Positions 26,414-34,904 of a stretch of DNA of 64,000 nt are shown here, one piece after another. Below the pieces are notes generated by a model, which saw nothing but the letters and a program-made list of their open reading frames with translations, had not been told where the DNA came from and did not search any database. Where the stretch lies: positions 186,001 through 250,000 of the forward strand of contig NZ_FQVA01000002.1 of assembly GCF_900129095.1 (NCBI RefSeq), in the 5' to 3' direction. Position 1 is the first letter of the stretch, and each line of letters begins with the position of its first letter. Source of the DNA: Microbulbifer donghaiensis (lineage in GTDB: Bacteria > Pseudomonadota > Gammaproteobacteria > Pseudomonadales > Cellvibrionaceae). A program made the position numbers and the translations under genes.

Positions 26414-27259
26414 CTACCGGTTTTCCCGGCGAGCCATAAATGCCAGGCGTTCGAGCATGTGCACGTCCTGCTCATTCTTCAGCAGCGCGCCATACAGCGG
26501 CGGAATTGCGCTGCTGCTATCGCGGTTTTTCAGGACCTCTTCGGGAATATCGTCGGCCAGTAGCAATTTCAGCCAGTCGATCAGCTCGGAAGTGGAGGGT
26601 TTTTTCTTCAGCCCCGGTACGTCGCGCAACTGGAAGAAAATATCCATCGCCTCGCCTACCAGCTGCCCCTTAATACCCGGGTAGTGCACATCGACGATCT
26701 TGTGCATGGTGTCGCGGTCGGGAAAGCTGATGTAGTGGAAGAAGCAGCGGCGCAGGAAGGCGTCCGGCAGTTCCTTCTCGTTGTTGGAGGTGATGATCAC
26801 GATCGGCCGCTGCCTGGCCTTGACGACTTCGCCGGTTTCGTAGACGAAAAACTCCATGCGATCCAGCTCTACCAGCAGGTCGTTGGGGAATTCGATATCC
26901 GCCTTGTCGATCTCGTCGATTAGCAGCACCACGCGCTCTTCCGCAGCGAAAGCCTCCCACAGCTTGCCACGTTTGATGTAATTGCGGATATCGTGCACCT
27001 TGTCCACACCCAGCTGCGAATCCCGCAGACGGGACACCGCATCGTATTCGTACAGGCCCTGCTGCGCCTTGGTGGTGGACTTGATATGCCACTGGATCAG
27101 CTTCAGTCCCAGGCTGCGCGCGACCTCCTCGGCCAGCAGTGTCTTGCCGGTACCCGGCTCGCCTTTGATCAGCAGCGGCCGCTGCAGGGTAACCGCCGCG
27201 TTGACCGCCATCTGCAGGTCTTCGGTGGCTACATAGCTATCGGTGCCGGTAAATTTCAT
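26414..27259 (-). CDS. MoxR-family AAA+ ATPase
   Basis: 281-residue ATPase. Walker A is LIKGEPGTGKTLLAEEVA near residue 30, Walker B is VVLLIDEIDKADIEF, sensor 1 is IVIITSNNEKELPDAFLRRC, and the lid domain follows. The ATG at 27259 is preferred to the upstream in-frame start because GGAG lies 7 bases before it and the product then begins MKFTGTDSYVATEDL. It pairs with the VWA protein downstream; MoxR/VWA pairs remodel or load metals into protein complexes, but the target cannot be told from this window. Confidence 0.9.
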   Translation of the reverse strand: MKFTGTDSYVATEDLQMAVNAAVTLQRPLLIKGEPGTGKTLLAEEVARSLGLKLIQWHIKSTTKAQQGLYEYDAVSRLRDSQLGVDKVHDIRNYIKRGKLWEAFAAEERVVLLIDEIDKADIEFPNDLLVELDRMEFFVYETGEVVKARQRPIVIITSNNEKELPDAFLRRCFFHYISFPDRDTMHKIVDVHYPGIKGQLVGEAMDIFFQLRDVPGLKKKPSTSELIDWLKLLLADDIPEEVLKNRDSSSAIPPLYGALLKNEQDVHMLERLAFMARRENR

Positions 27260-27410
27260 CGTCACTCCAGTCCTGTTCGCACAAATCATCTAGTTGAGGC
27301 GAATATTAAATGATCAGGCGGGAGTGACGAAAGGCGGGAACGATCAAACTGCATGACATGCCCGCGTTGACGGGCATCGCTGAAGAATAGTGACTACTGC
27401 GCGTGACCAG

Positions 27411-28091
27411 TCAGGCCATCTGGGTGCGGCGGCGGTGTACGACCTGGCGCCCCTTGTCGGTGATATACCAGCGGATACCCAGGTGGCTGTGAATCTTGCC
27501 GACCATTTCCAGTACCAGCAGGCTGTTCAGGGCGCGGGCGGCGGAGTTGGTCTCCATACCGCCCTCCTGCACCATGCCGGAAAGGGAGCGGAACACACAG
27601 TCACCATTGTTCAGCAGGTTGAGCACATGCAGGGCATTTTCGTCCAGCTTGCGGATCTGATTGAAATCCAGTGCCGGGCCCTGGTCCGGGTCGCCCTCGA
27701 TCTCGTGCTCCAGCAGCGGCATGATTTCCAGCTGCATGGCGCGCAATTCCTGCTCCAGGTTCTCGACCCGGGCGCGGGCGATGCTGGCATCGCGCAGCTG
27801 GCGGCGCGCGGCGTTGAAGACGAACATACGCGAGGCGATGGCGGCCAGCAGGCAGTAGCCGGTGAAAATCAGCAGGCGGGACGGATCACCCTGGATTTCG
27901 ATCAACAGGTCGCTCTGGGTGAATTTCAGGAAAATCGGTACCATCAGCGCGCCGCAGAGCCCCATGATCAGGCAGCGCGCGAGGCCGGCGGGGTCTTCCT
28001 CGGTAAACAGCATCTGGTAATAGTTCACCAGGCCGCCGAGAATGCCCGAAACCAGCATTACCGCGGTCAAAATGAGCAGATGGTCGAGCAT
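27411..28091 (-). CDS. Membrane protein with three TM segments, coiled coil and winged-helix-like tail
   Basis: About 226 residues from the ATG at 28091 (GAGGAA ribosome site). Three hydrophobic helices (LLILTAVMLVSGILGGLV; LIMGLCGALMVPIFL; LLIFTGYCLLAAIASRMFVF) are followed by a coiled coil (ASIARARVENLEQELRAMQL) and a soluble C-terminal region ending GIRWYITDKGRQVVHRR, which reads like a winged-helix fold. The plan resembles the 'YEATS-associated' three-TM proteins described near conflict systems, but I am not sure of that family. No partner gene of that kind is adjacent. Function unknown. Confidence 0.6.
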   Translation of the reverse strand: MLDHLLILTAVMLVSGILGGLVNYYQMLFTEEDPAGLARCLIMGLCGALMVPIFLKFTQSDLLIEIQGDPSRLLIFTGYCLLAAIASRMFVFNAARRQLRDASIARARVENLEQELRAMQLEIMPLLEHEIEGDPDQGPALDFNQIRKLDENALHVLNLLNNGDCVFRSLSGMVQEGGMETNSAARALNSLLVLEMVGKIHSHLGIRWYITDKGRQVVHRRRTQMA

Positions 28092-28280
28092 CCGTATTCC
28101 TCTGCCATGCACAGTTAGGACGATGCTGGCATTTTTCTAATTGGATCGACTCCGCGCCAATGGCGGAGCCAGCCTTATAGATATAGCAGCTGTCACCGTG
28201 GACAGTGGAGGCGGAGAGGGGATGCGGCGCCATTGATCAGGTATTGAGACGAGCGCCTCAGTCACCGGTGAGCAGGTGGC

Positions 28281-28661
28281 TCACTGCTCATTGAAATAGG
28301 GATCGTCCTCGAAGCGACGGCGCTTTTCGCGACGGTAGCCCAGGTACAGGGAAATCAGCCCCCAGATTGTCATCAGGCCCAGAGCCCCGCCGGTGGCAAA
28401 CACCAGGTTGGCCGTCACTTCCGGAGAAGCCCCTTCCTCCTCGAACACAGTCTGGTAGACGAAGAGCGGCAATACCGGCAGGGCCACGGAGTCCTGCACT
28501 GTGCCGCGCGCGGGTATCAGCAATGCAGCGGCGAAAGTTACCAGCAGCGTGCGGCGCAACCAGCTCCACTTCCAGTTCCGCATAAACCACCACCCGGCCA
28601 GCAGCAACACCAGGGTGCCCGCAGCGTAAATCATCCATGCAATTCGAAACTCTTCGGACAT
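28281..28661 (-). CDS. Small inner-membrane protein of unknown function
   Basis: 126 residues with three predicted membrane helices: IAWMIYAAGTLVLLLAGWWF (residues 8-27), LLVTFAAALLIPA (residues 39-51) and LVFATGGALGLMTIWGLISLYLG near residue 95. The C-terminus is charged (RREKRRRFEDDPYFNEQ). Conserved-looking features are an aromatic N-terminal region (WWFMRNWKWSW) and a basic tail. No family is recognised with certainty. It lies between the three-TM gene and a dispersed repeat, on the same strand as ycgN and the dnaX operon. Confidence 0.6.
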   Translation of the reverse strand: MSEEFRIAWMIYAAGTLVLLLAGWWFMRNWKWSWLRRTLLVTFAAALLIPARGTVQDSVALPVLPLFVYQTVFEEEGASPEVTANLVFATGGALGLMTIWGLISLYLGYRREKRRRFEDDPYFNEQ

Positions 28662-28690
28662 TCAAATATCACCATTAAATAACTGTAAGA

Positions 28691-28821
28691 ACCTCTGAAA
28701 AACGTAGCGAGCGGGTGACTGGTGGTGATCGCCGGAGCGCAGCAACCGGAGCGTACTTTAGTACGTGAGGATTGCGAGCACCGCCGGACGCCGCCAGGCG
28801 CACGCGCAGTAGTTTTTCAGT
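28691..28821. repeat. Dispersed inverted-repeat element overlapping the ycgN stop
   Basis: Bounded by CTGAAAAAC near 28695 and GTTTTTCAG-like sequence near 28811-28820. Inside is a palindrome (CGTACT TT AGTACG, 28752-28765) and matching GCCGG/CCGGC runs. The right edge contains the ycgN stop codon. It looks like a small non-coding mobile repeat. Elements with this plan are familiar from related marine genera, but that is from memory. Confidence 0.6.
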
Positions 28822-29275
28822 GGTTCGGCTCGTCACCTACCCATTGGACAATATGCTCTTCAAAATCGTCCGGGTGCACAAACTCTTCGCTCACCACGCA
28901 TCCACGTACCGAGATACCCGCTTCGTGTATTGATTCGCTGCGCCCCGATACCAGCGGGTGCCAGTCCGCCAACGATCGCCCCTCGGCCAGGGTGCGGTAG
29001 GCACAGGTCGCCGGCAGCCAGCCGAATCCCTGCACATCCTGCGCGCGCAACTGGATACAGTCCGGTACATGCTGCTTGCGATGCTCATAGTCACCGCACT
29101 GGCAGGAATGTGTATCCAGCAGGCGACAGGCCACATTGGTGGTGTAGACCTCACCGCTATCCTCATCTTCGAGGCGATGCAGGCAGCAGCGACCGCAACC
29201 GTCGCAGAGTGATTCCCACTCCGCCTCGCTCATCTGTTCGAGGCTTTTGCGCTGCCAGAAAGGCTGGTCGGCCAT
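28817..29275 (-). CDS. ycgN: YcgN/UPF0260 cysteine-cluster protein
   Basis: 152-residue cytoplasmic protein with the conserved cysteine pattern [14 protein letters not shown] near residue 25, [23 protein letters not shown], and [14 protein letters not shown], typical of UPF0260. The cysteines suggest zinc or iron-sulfur binding; the function is unknown. The ATG at 29275 gives the usual N-terminus [16 protein letters not shown]. It follows ycgL by 11 bases in the rnd-ycgL-ycgN order known from pseudomonads. The last codons and stop overlap a dispersed repeat element. Confidence 0.92.
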   Translation of the reverse strand: MADQPFWQRKSLEQMSEAEWESLCDGCGRCCLHRLEDEDSGEVYTTNVACRLLDTHSCQCGDYEHRKQHVPDCIQLRAQDVQGFGWLPATCAYRTLAEGRSLADWHPLVSGRSESIHEAGISVRGCVVSEEFVHPDDFEEHIVQWVGDEPNH

Positions 29276-29286
29276 AGCGTTCAACC

Positions 29287-29574
29287 TCAACGCTGCAGCT
29301 TGCTGTTTTTCGCTGCGATGGCACTCATCTCGGAATCGGCCACTGGCGGCATCTGCAGATAATAACCGCGCTCGCAAATCTCATTCAGGACCTTGTTCGC
29401 ATCGGCGCGGGCCAGTTTCTTTTCCGGTGTCACCAGCATGGTGGTGACATGCTGCGGTTTGCCGAACAACTCCAGTAAATTTTCCGGTACCCGCAGGGTA
29501 CCCTCGCGCTTGTCTACGTACAGGTACATATCGTCTTTCCGCGGACTGCGGTAAATATCGCACAGGATTTTCAC
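29287..29574 (-). CDS. ycgL: YcgL domain protein
   Basis: 95-residue small cytoplasmic protein. It starts [20 protein letters not shown] and contains [30 protein letters not shown], the conserved YcgL core, then GYYLQMPP. Function is unknown in the family. It is sandwiched between rnd and ycgN as in related genomes, but here about 250 bases of nested inverted repeats separate it from rnd. Confidence 0.93.
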   Translation of the reverse strand: MKILCDIYRSPRKDDMYLYVDKREGTLRVPENLLELFGKPQHVTTMLVTPEKKLARADANKVLNEICERGYYLQMPPVADSEMSAIAAKNSKLQR

Positions 29575-29608
29575 GTAAGGGCAACTCTACTAACTGCTTG
29601 TCGTCTCT

Positions 29609-29817
29609 GGCTTTCTGGCTGGTTCGCAATCGAGGCGCAACTTCGCAGGCATGCTGACGCCTGTCAAGAAGTTGCAACGCTGAGTGCGGGCCAGCCAGAA
29701 AGCCCCGAAGGGCGCGGCCTGACAGGCGCTATCGCCGCGTTGGCTCGCTTGGCAAGGGCACCAAGCCTTCCTCTGCGCAAGCCGCCTTGCGATAGCGCCT
29801 GTCAGGTTGCGCAGAGG
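29609..29817. repeat. Nested inverted repeats between rnd and ycgL
   Basis: Three nested structures are visible. GGCTTTCTGGCTGG (29609-29622) pairs with CCAGCCAGAAAGCC (29691-29704), and GCAACTTC (29637-29644) with GAAGTTGC (29668-29675) inside it. An 18-bp perfect arm at 29718-29735 pairs with 29789-29806. CCTCTGCGCAA (29770-29780) pairs with TTGCGCAGAGG (29807-29817). No coding frame is convincing. It lies inside an operon. Confidence 0.85.
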
Positions 29818-29822
29818 CACAA

Positions 29823-30968
29823 TCATTTAATAGAGGTGCCCTTACCTTCCTCGTCACGCAGTGTCTTTAATACTTCGAGCAGCGGCTTGCCAATCACGTC
29901 ACCGCGCCAGCCCTCGAGCCGCCCCTGTAATTCCGGGCGGGGGGCCTGCACCAGCACCTCCAGCTCTTTTTTGCGCACCAGAATTTCCGGGGGCAGGTGT
30001 TCCAGTTCGGCAATCGCATTGACTTCCTGCCGCAACAACTTGAGCCACTCGCCCTGGCGCCGGCTCAGGGGCTGCGGCAATCGCGGCGGTATCTCTTCAC
30101 GCTCGGAGGCACTGGCAATAATCTGCAACAGCGTATCGCCGTGCTCGCGCAGCGTACGGCCCTCCAGGCCCGGCTGCGCCAGGGTAGCCTTGTGCTGGGG
30201 CAACTGCTGGGCCAGGTTCATGCAGACATTTTCTTTCAGCAGGTGATTGCGCGGCAGGTCCCGCAATCGCGCCTCCCGCTCACGCCAGGTGCACAGATCC
30301 TGTAGCGCCGCCAGCTGCTTGCCGCGCAGGCGCCAGGCGCCCTTCACTTTTTGATAGTAGAGCTCAGGGGGCTGCGGGTTTCGCGCAGCGGCGACCAGTG
30401 CAGCACAATCTTCCTGCAGCCACTCCAGGCGCTCCTGCTCCCGCAGTCGCTTCACCAACACGCCGTAAAGCAGTGGCAGCCAGGCGACATCCAAGGCGGC
30501 GTAATTTTTCTGCGCGTCACTGAGCGGGCGCTGCAGCCAGTCGGAGCGGGTTTCGCTCTTCGGCAGATCGATATTGAGCAGCTCCTTGACCGTTGGCGCA
30601 TAGCCCAATCCTGCCCCCATGCCGGTGAGGGCGGCAGCGATCTGGGTATCGAAAATCGGTTCGGGAATCGCGCCCAGCAGTCGTTCCAGCGTTTCCAGGT
30701 CTTCACTGCAGCTGTGCATGATCTTGGTCACGCTGGTATCCAGCAGCAGCTCGCGCAGTGGCTGCAGGTTTTTTATCGCCAGGTTGTCGATCAGGTAACA
30801 GCGCTCGCCGTCCCCGACCTGCACCAGTGCCGGCTGCGGGAAAAAGGTGCGGCTGCGCATAAACTCGGTATCCAGGGCCACCGCATTCTGCTGCCGCCAG
30901 CGCGCGCACAGTTCCGCCAGCTGCTCCGCGCTGTCGATCCAGATTGGCGTCGTATCTACGTTGATCAT
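29823..30968 (-). CDS. rnd: Ribonuclease D
   Basis: 3'-5' exoribonuclease that trims tRNA and other stable RNA precursors. The 381-residue size fits the family. DEDDy exonuclease motifs are seen: Exo I AVALDTEFMRSRTFFP near residue 30, Exo II IMHSCSEDLETLERL near residue 84, and Exo III AQKNYAALDVAWL near residue 155. Two HRDC-type helical domains follow (residues 210-290 and 300-375). The start is 8 bases after the recR stop, so rnd belongs to the dnaX-ybaB-recR unit. Confidence 0.94.
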   Translation of the reverse strand: MINVDTTPIWIDSAEQLAELCARWRQQNAVALDTEFMRSRTFFPQPALVQVGDGERCYLIDNLAIKNLQPLRELLLDTSVTKIMHSCSEDLETLERLLGAIPEPIFDTQIAAALTGMGAGLGYAPTVKELLNIDLPKSETRSDWLQRPLSDAQKNYAALDVAWLPLLYGVLVKRLREQERLEWLQEDCAALVAAARNPQPPELYYQKVKGAWRLRGKQLAALQDLCTWREREARLRDLPRNHLLKENVCMNLAQQLPQHKATLAQPGLEGRTLREHGDTLLQIIASASEREEIPPRLPQPLSRRQGEWLKLLRQEVNAIAELEHLPPEILVRKKELEVLVQAPRPELQGRLEGWRGDVIGKPLLEVLKTLRDEEGKGTSIK

Positions 30969-30976
30969 CAGCGCCC

Positions 30977-31582
30977 TCAGCCGCCCGGAAAAAAGGAAGT
31001 TCGGCTGTTAAAAGCGTGGGCCAGGGTACCGCCGTCGATGTATTCCAGCTCGCCACCGATGGGAACGCCGTGGGCAATGCGGCTCACGCTGACCCCGCGC
31101 GCTCTGGCACGCTCGGCAATAAACTGCGCTGTGGCCTCGCCTTCGACGGTGGGGTTGGTGGCGATAATCAGTTCTTCCAGCGGCTCATTCGCCAGGCGCT
31201 GCTCCAGCAGGTCGATGCCGAGGTTCGCCGGACCAACACCGTCGATCGGCGACAGGTGGCCGTGCAATACGAAATAGCGACCGTGGTAATTGCCCGCCTG
31301 CTCAATCGCCAGCACATCCGCCGGTGTTTCCACCACACACAGGGAGTTCGGGTCGCGCCGGCTGTTGTTGCACAGGGCACAGATTTCCTGCTCGGTAAGG
31401 GTGCGGCACTGGCTGCAGCGGCCGACCTTGTCGACGGCCAGCTCCAGAGTGCGCGCCAGCAGACCGGCGGCATCGCGGTCTTTTTCCAGCAGATACATAG
31501 CCATGCGCTGCGCCGACTTGGGGCCAACGCCGGGCAGACAGCGCAGCGCGCGTATCAGGTCTTCAATTAGGGGACTAAACAT
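30977..31582 (-). CDS. recR: Recombination protein RecR
   Basis: Acts with RecF and RecO to load RecA at single-stranded gaps. The 201-residue product has the N-terminal helix-hairpin-helix ([20 protein letters not shown]), the zinc-finger cysteines ([16 protein letters not shown]), the Toprim motif ([14 protein letters not shown]) and the Walker B-like tail. It is 31 bases downstream of the ybaB gene in the conserved dnaX-ybaB-recR order. Confidence 0.97.
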   Translation of the reverse strand: MFSPLIEDLIRALRCLPGVGPKSAQRMAMYLLEKDRDAAGLLARTLELAVDKVGRCSQCRTLTEQEICALCNNSRRDPNSLCVVETPADVLAIEQAGNYHGRYFVLHGHLSPIDGVGPANLGIDLLEQRLANEPLEELIIATNPTVEGEATAQFIAERARARGVSVSRIAHGVPIGGELEYIDGGTLAHAFNSRTSFFPGG

Positions 31583-31613
31583 AAATGTTGGAAATTATTC
31601 GCCAAAGTGCGTC

Positions 31614-31958
31614 TTAGAAAGGAAACTTGAAGCCTTCCGGCAGGTTCATGCCGGCGGCGAGGTTGCCCATCTGCTGCTTTTGCAGCTCCTGCGCTTTCTC
31701 CTCTGCACGGCGCACCGCATCGTTCACCGCCGCGGCCAGCAGGTCTTCCAGCATTTCCTTGTCTTCACTGAGCAGGTCCGGATCGATCTCCACCGAGATA
31801 ACGTCGTGGCGACCGTTCATGGTGACCTTGACCATACCCGCGCCGGACTCGCCGCAGACGCGCAGATCGTTCAGCTCTTGCTGCACCTTCTGCATTTTTT
31901 CCTGCATCTCGGCCTGCATCTTCTGGGCCTGCTGCATCAAATCGCCCAAACCTTTCAT
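31614..31958 (-). CDS. ybaB: YbaB/EbfC nucleoid-associated protein
   Basis: 114-residue DNA-binding dimer. It begins [20 protein letters not shown], the helical 'tweezer' region, and has the conserved [21 protein letters not shown] core near residues 40-62. The ATG at 31958 gives the conserved N-terminus; the longer in-frame start adds a non-conserved 14-residue leader. Located between dnaX and recR as in most bacteria. Confidence 0.95.
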   Translation of the reverse strand: MKGLGDLMQQAQKMQAEMQEKMQKVQQELNDLRVCGESGAGMVKVTMNGRHDVISVEIDPDLLSEDKEMLEDLLAAAVNDAVRRAEEKAQELQKQQMGNLAAGMNLPEGFKFPF

Positions 31959-32019
31959 ATTCTGCTCAACCTCTATGATTTTCGGTGCACTCGCACCCAA
32001 ATGGCATGATTAAAATCCG

Positions 32020-34074
32020 TCACTCGGCATCCACCAGGGACTCCACCGAATCGGGCTGGAGTTCAGCGCCGAGCTCCTGCTGCAGCTCCTGCACCAGCGG
32101 ATCCGCCGACAGGGCATCGCGGGCGGCAGCCAGGCGCGCCTCGCGCGTCGCGGCGGCCAGGCGTGCCGGGGTGGTCCCCTGTACCTGTCCCACTTGAATG
32201 TGCACAGTGACCGACTGCTGGAAAAAGTCCCCCAGCAGGTCAGCGAGGCGCCGCTGGTGCACCTCGTCGTACAGACTGCTGTAGGACTCGTCCAGGGTAA
32301 AGGAAAGTATATTGTCATGCCGTCCCACCAGCTCCAGGTGGAAGGCAATGGAATGCAGGATACCGCTGACCCCGAGCTGACTGTAGAGTGCCGGCCAGCT
32401 GCCCGGTGACAGGGCATCGAGACGCGCACTCGCGGGCTTCTCGGCAACCGGCTGTTGCGGCTGCGGCCTGCTTTCCTGCGGCGGCACCGGCGCGGACTCG
32501 ACCTGAGCCACCTGCTGTCGCAGCTGCTCTCGCAGTGCCGCGCGCGCATCCTGCTGTGCGGACAAATCTGGCGCGGCCGGCGGCGGAGGTACTGGCGCCG
32601 GCGGCTGGGGAGCGGGTGACGCCAGCTCCTCGGCAACCGCAACCGGTGCAGGCACCGGCTCCGGCGATCGCTCCACCACAGCCGCCTGCGGCGGCGTCAC
32701 TGGCCCGGCAGTTTCGGCGGCCTGCGGTGGCATTGATTCCGGTTCAACGAGGGGCGGCGCCACGCGTTCCGCTGCCGGCGGCTCTGCCTGCGACTGCTCC
32801 ATTCGGTGCGCTACAGCTTCGACAGGCGCCCCACCGGCTTCAGCCGGTTCCGGGTTCGTCAGGGGCTTTTTTTCCGCAGTCACCTCCGCAGCCGCCTCGG
32901 CTCCGGGCGTCCCTGCTGGCCGCTCGGCTGCCGGTTGCGGCTGCGCCGCATTGCTGTGCGGCAGGCTGGCGCGCGGGATATCTGCCACCCCCTGTGGGCG
33001 GAAGGCCAGCATGCGTAGCAGCGCCATCTCGAAACCGCTGCGCGGGTCCGGCGCCAGCGACAGGTCGCGACGCGCAAGCAACGCCATCTGATAATAGAGC
33101 TGCACATTTTCCGGGGCGATGCGCGCGGCATGCTCACTCAGGCGTTCGCCGTCACCCAGGGCGTTGTCGACGGATTGCGGCAGCACCTGGGCTACCGCAA
33201 TACGGTGCAGGTTATTGGCCAGCTCTGCCAGCGCGGCGCTGTAGTCCGGCGCCTGCTGTGCCAGTTCCTCGACGGCGGCAAACAGGGCCGGCGCGCTCTC
33301 GTCGGCGAGCGCCTGCAGCAGCTTCCACACCAGGCCGGAATCGATGCTGCCGAGCATGGCTCGCACTTCCGCCTCGCTGATCTTGCCGCCGCCAAAGGCG
33401 ATCGCCTGGTCCGTGAGACTCATGGCATCGCGCATACTGCCGTCGGCGGCGCGCCCGAGGTGCCACAGGGCCCCCTCCTCGAAGGGCACCATTTCCTGCT
33501 CCAGCACGAAGCGGAGGTGCTCCACCACCCGCTCCGGGCTCATATTCTTCAGATTGAACTGCAGGCAGCGGGACAATACGGTAACCGGCAGTTTCTGCGG
33601 ATCGGTAGTGGCGAGCAGGAATTTGACGTGGGGCGGCGGCTCCTCCAGAGTCTTTAACAGCGCGTTGAAAGAACTGTTGGACAGCATATGCACTTCGTCG
33701 ATCAGGTAGACCTTGTAGCGACCTCTCGTCGGTGCGTACTGGACATTTTCCAGCAGCTCGCGGGTGTCCTCCACCTTGGTGCGCGATGCCGCATCCACCT
33801 CGATCAGGTCGACAAAACGCCCCTCCGCGATCTCACAACAGGCCGTGCACTGACCACAGGGTTCTGAACTGACACCGCTTTCACAGTTCAGGCACTTGGC
33901 CAGGATGCGCGCGATAGTGGTCTTACCCACACCGCGGGTACCGGCAAACAGATAGGCGTGGTGCAGACGGCCATTATCCAGGGCATTGATCAGCGCCTGG
34001 AGCACATGCTCCTGCCCCACCATCTCCCGAAACAACCGTGGCCGCCACTTGCGCGCCAGTACTTGATAGCTCAT
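32020..34074 (-). CDS. dnaX: DNA polymerase III subunits tau and gamma
   Basis: Clamp-loader ATPase; tau (684 residues here) also tethers polymerase and helicase. The start at 34074 gives the conserved MSYQVLARKWRPRLFREMVG. Walker A is LFAGTRGVGKTTIARILA near residue 45, the zinc cysteines are in CLNCESGVSSEPCGQCTACC, Walker B/DExH is YLIDEVHMLS, and the SRC motif is VLSRCLQFNL. After residue 370 there is a Pro/Ala/Glu-rich linker, then tau domains IV-V. A -1 frameshift signal at codons 401-403 would make gamma of about 411 residues. First gene of the ybaB-recR-rnd operon. Confidence 0.97.
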   Translation of the reverse strand: MSYQVLARKWRPRLFREMVGQEHVLQALINALDNGRLHHAYLFAGTRGVGKTTIARILAKCLNCESGVSSEPCGQCTACCEIAEGRFVDLIEVDAASRTKVEDTRELLENVQYAPTRGRYKVYLIDEVHMLSNSSFNALLKTLEEPPPHVKFLLATTDPQKLPVTVLSRCLQFNLKNMSPERVVEHLRFVLEQEMVPFEEGALWHLGRAADGSMRDAMSLTDQAIAFGGGKISEAEVRAMLGSIDSGLVWKLLQALADESAPALFAAVEELAQQAPDYSAALAELANNLHRIAVAQVLPQSVDNALGDGERLSEHAARIAPENVQLYYQMALLARRDLSLAPDPRSGFEMALLRMLAFRPQGVADIPRASLPHSNAAQPQPAAERPAGTPGAEAAAEVTAEKKPLTNPEPAEAGGAPVEAVAHRMEQSQAEPPAAERVAPPLVEPESMPPQAAETAGPVTPPQAAVVERSPEPVPAPVAVAEELASPAPQPPAPVPPPPAAPDLSAQQDARAALREQLRQQVAQVESAPVPPQESRPQPQQPVAEKPASARLDALSPGSWPALYSQLGVSGILHSIAFHLELVGRHDNILSFTLDESYSSLYDEVHQRRLADLLGDFFQQSVTVHIQVGQVQGTTPARLAAATREARLAAARDALSADPLVQELQQELGAELQPDSVESLVDAE
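32840..32887 (-). promoter_or_regulatory. Programmed -1 frameshift site in dnaX
   Basis: On the minus strand the heptamer A-AAA-AAG (32872-32866) is in the frame needed for -1 slippage (codons 401 GAA, 402 AAA, 403 AAG). GGAGG (32887-32883) lies exactly 10 bases upstream, as in E. coli dnaX. After the shift the frame reads eight codons and stops at TGA (32842-32840). A stem ACCGGC/GCCGGT with a TGAA loop overlaps the stop, starting about 18 bases downstream. All this is seen directly; the use is inferred. Confidence 0.85.
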
Positions 34075-34140
34075 CCGCTCTCCAGCGCCCGCCGGCGCCA
34101 TTGCTGTGTCTTGAATTTTGGCGCCACTGGCGCGGGGGCC

Positions 34141-34146
34141 ATTATA
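34141..34146 (-). promoter_or_regulatory. Possible dnaX -10 box
   Basis: Minus-strand TATAAT about 70 bases upstream of the dnaX start, followed by a GC-rich run. No good -35 was found. Just upstream (34191-34249) is a structured stretch in which TTCGATGGCC can pair with GGCTATCGAA with one mismatch. Confidence 0.35.
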
Positions 34147-34376
34147 CCGGCATAGACGGTGAGGCATAGCCAGGCCCGGTTAAGGCTTGATTCGATGGCC
34201 CCGCCCCTTCGGGTTGGGCCCTGCACAGGACGGCAACGCGGCTATCGAATTAAGTGTTATCAGGCCCTCAGCCCCTCGTCGCCGAGCGGAAGCCTGTGAT
34301 ATAACTGTGCGCCAGCTCGCAATACAACAACGATCCCAAAACCACAGCGGGCGCAGTACGGGGAAACCTCTTAGTA

Positions 34377-34904
34377 ATGAACAAAGCTCGGAAAACGCTT
34401 CTGGAAAAGCTGTTTGCCGAACACGGCCAGGCATTGGTGCGCTTTGTGGCACGCATTGTCAAAAGCACCGAAGATGCCGAGGACATAGCCCAGCACGCCT
34501 ACCTGCGCCTGCAAAAACTCAGCGACGAGAAAGAGCTGGATAACCCGCGCGCCTACCTCTACCAGATTGCAAACAACCTAGCGGTGGACCAGCTGCGCCG
34601 GGGCAAGCTGCATATGGAATACATCAGCCAGCAAATGCCCGCGGAAGGCGAAACCATTAGCGACGAGCACGCCGATCACCAGTCCCCTGAGCGGGTACTG
34701 GCGGCCAGACAGCAGTTACAGTCCATTTATGAGGCCATGGACAGCCTGCCGATCAAGTGCCGCCAGGCCTTCCTGCTACACCGGACTCGCGGACTTTCCT
34801 ACAGCGAAATAGCCCAGGAAATGAACACCTCAGTCAGCAGCGTGGAGAAATACATACTGCAGGCACTCAAGGTGTGCCGACGCCGGGTTGAGGTAAATAG
34901 GTAG
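34377..34904 (+). CDS. FecI-like ECF sigma factor
   Basis: 175-residue extracytoplasmic-function sigma factor expected to direct RNA polymerase to the neighbouring receptor gene when released by FecR. Region 2 is seen in LVRFVARIVKSTEDAEDIAQHAYLRL and NPRAYLYQIANNLAVDQLRR (residues 20-75). Region 4 is ALPIKCRQAFLLHRTRGLSYSEIA-like (here MDSLPIKCRQAFLLHRTRGL, residues 118-140), with a helix-turn-helix ending SSVEKYILQALKVCRRR. It lies upstream of fecR and a transducing receptor, the normal surface-signalling order, though separated from fecR by about 400 bases. Confidence 0.92.
   Translation: MNKARKTLLEKLFAEHGQALVRFVARIVKSTEDAEDIAQHAYLRLQKLSDEKELDNPRAYLYQIANNLAVDQLRRGKLHMEYISQQMPAEGETISDEHADHQSPERVLAARQQLQSIYEAMDSLPIKCRQAFLLHRTRGLSYSEIAQEMNTSVSSVEKYILQALKVCRRRVEVNR

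Noticed and set aside
34180-34376. 4.5S (SRP) RNA gene next to dnaX
   Set aside because: The conserved GGAAGGAAGCAGCC-type loop is absent on both strands.
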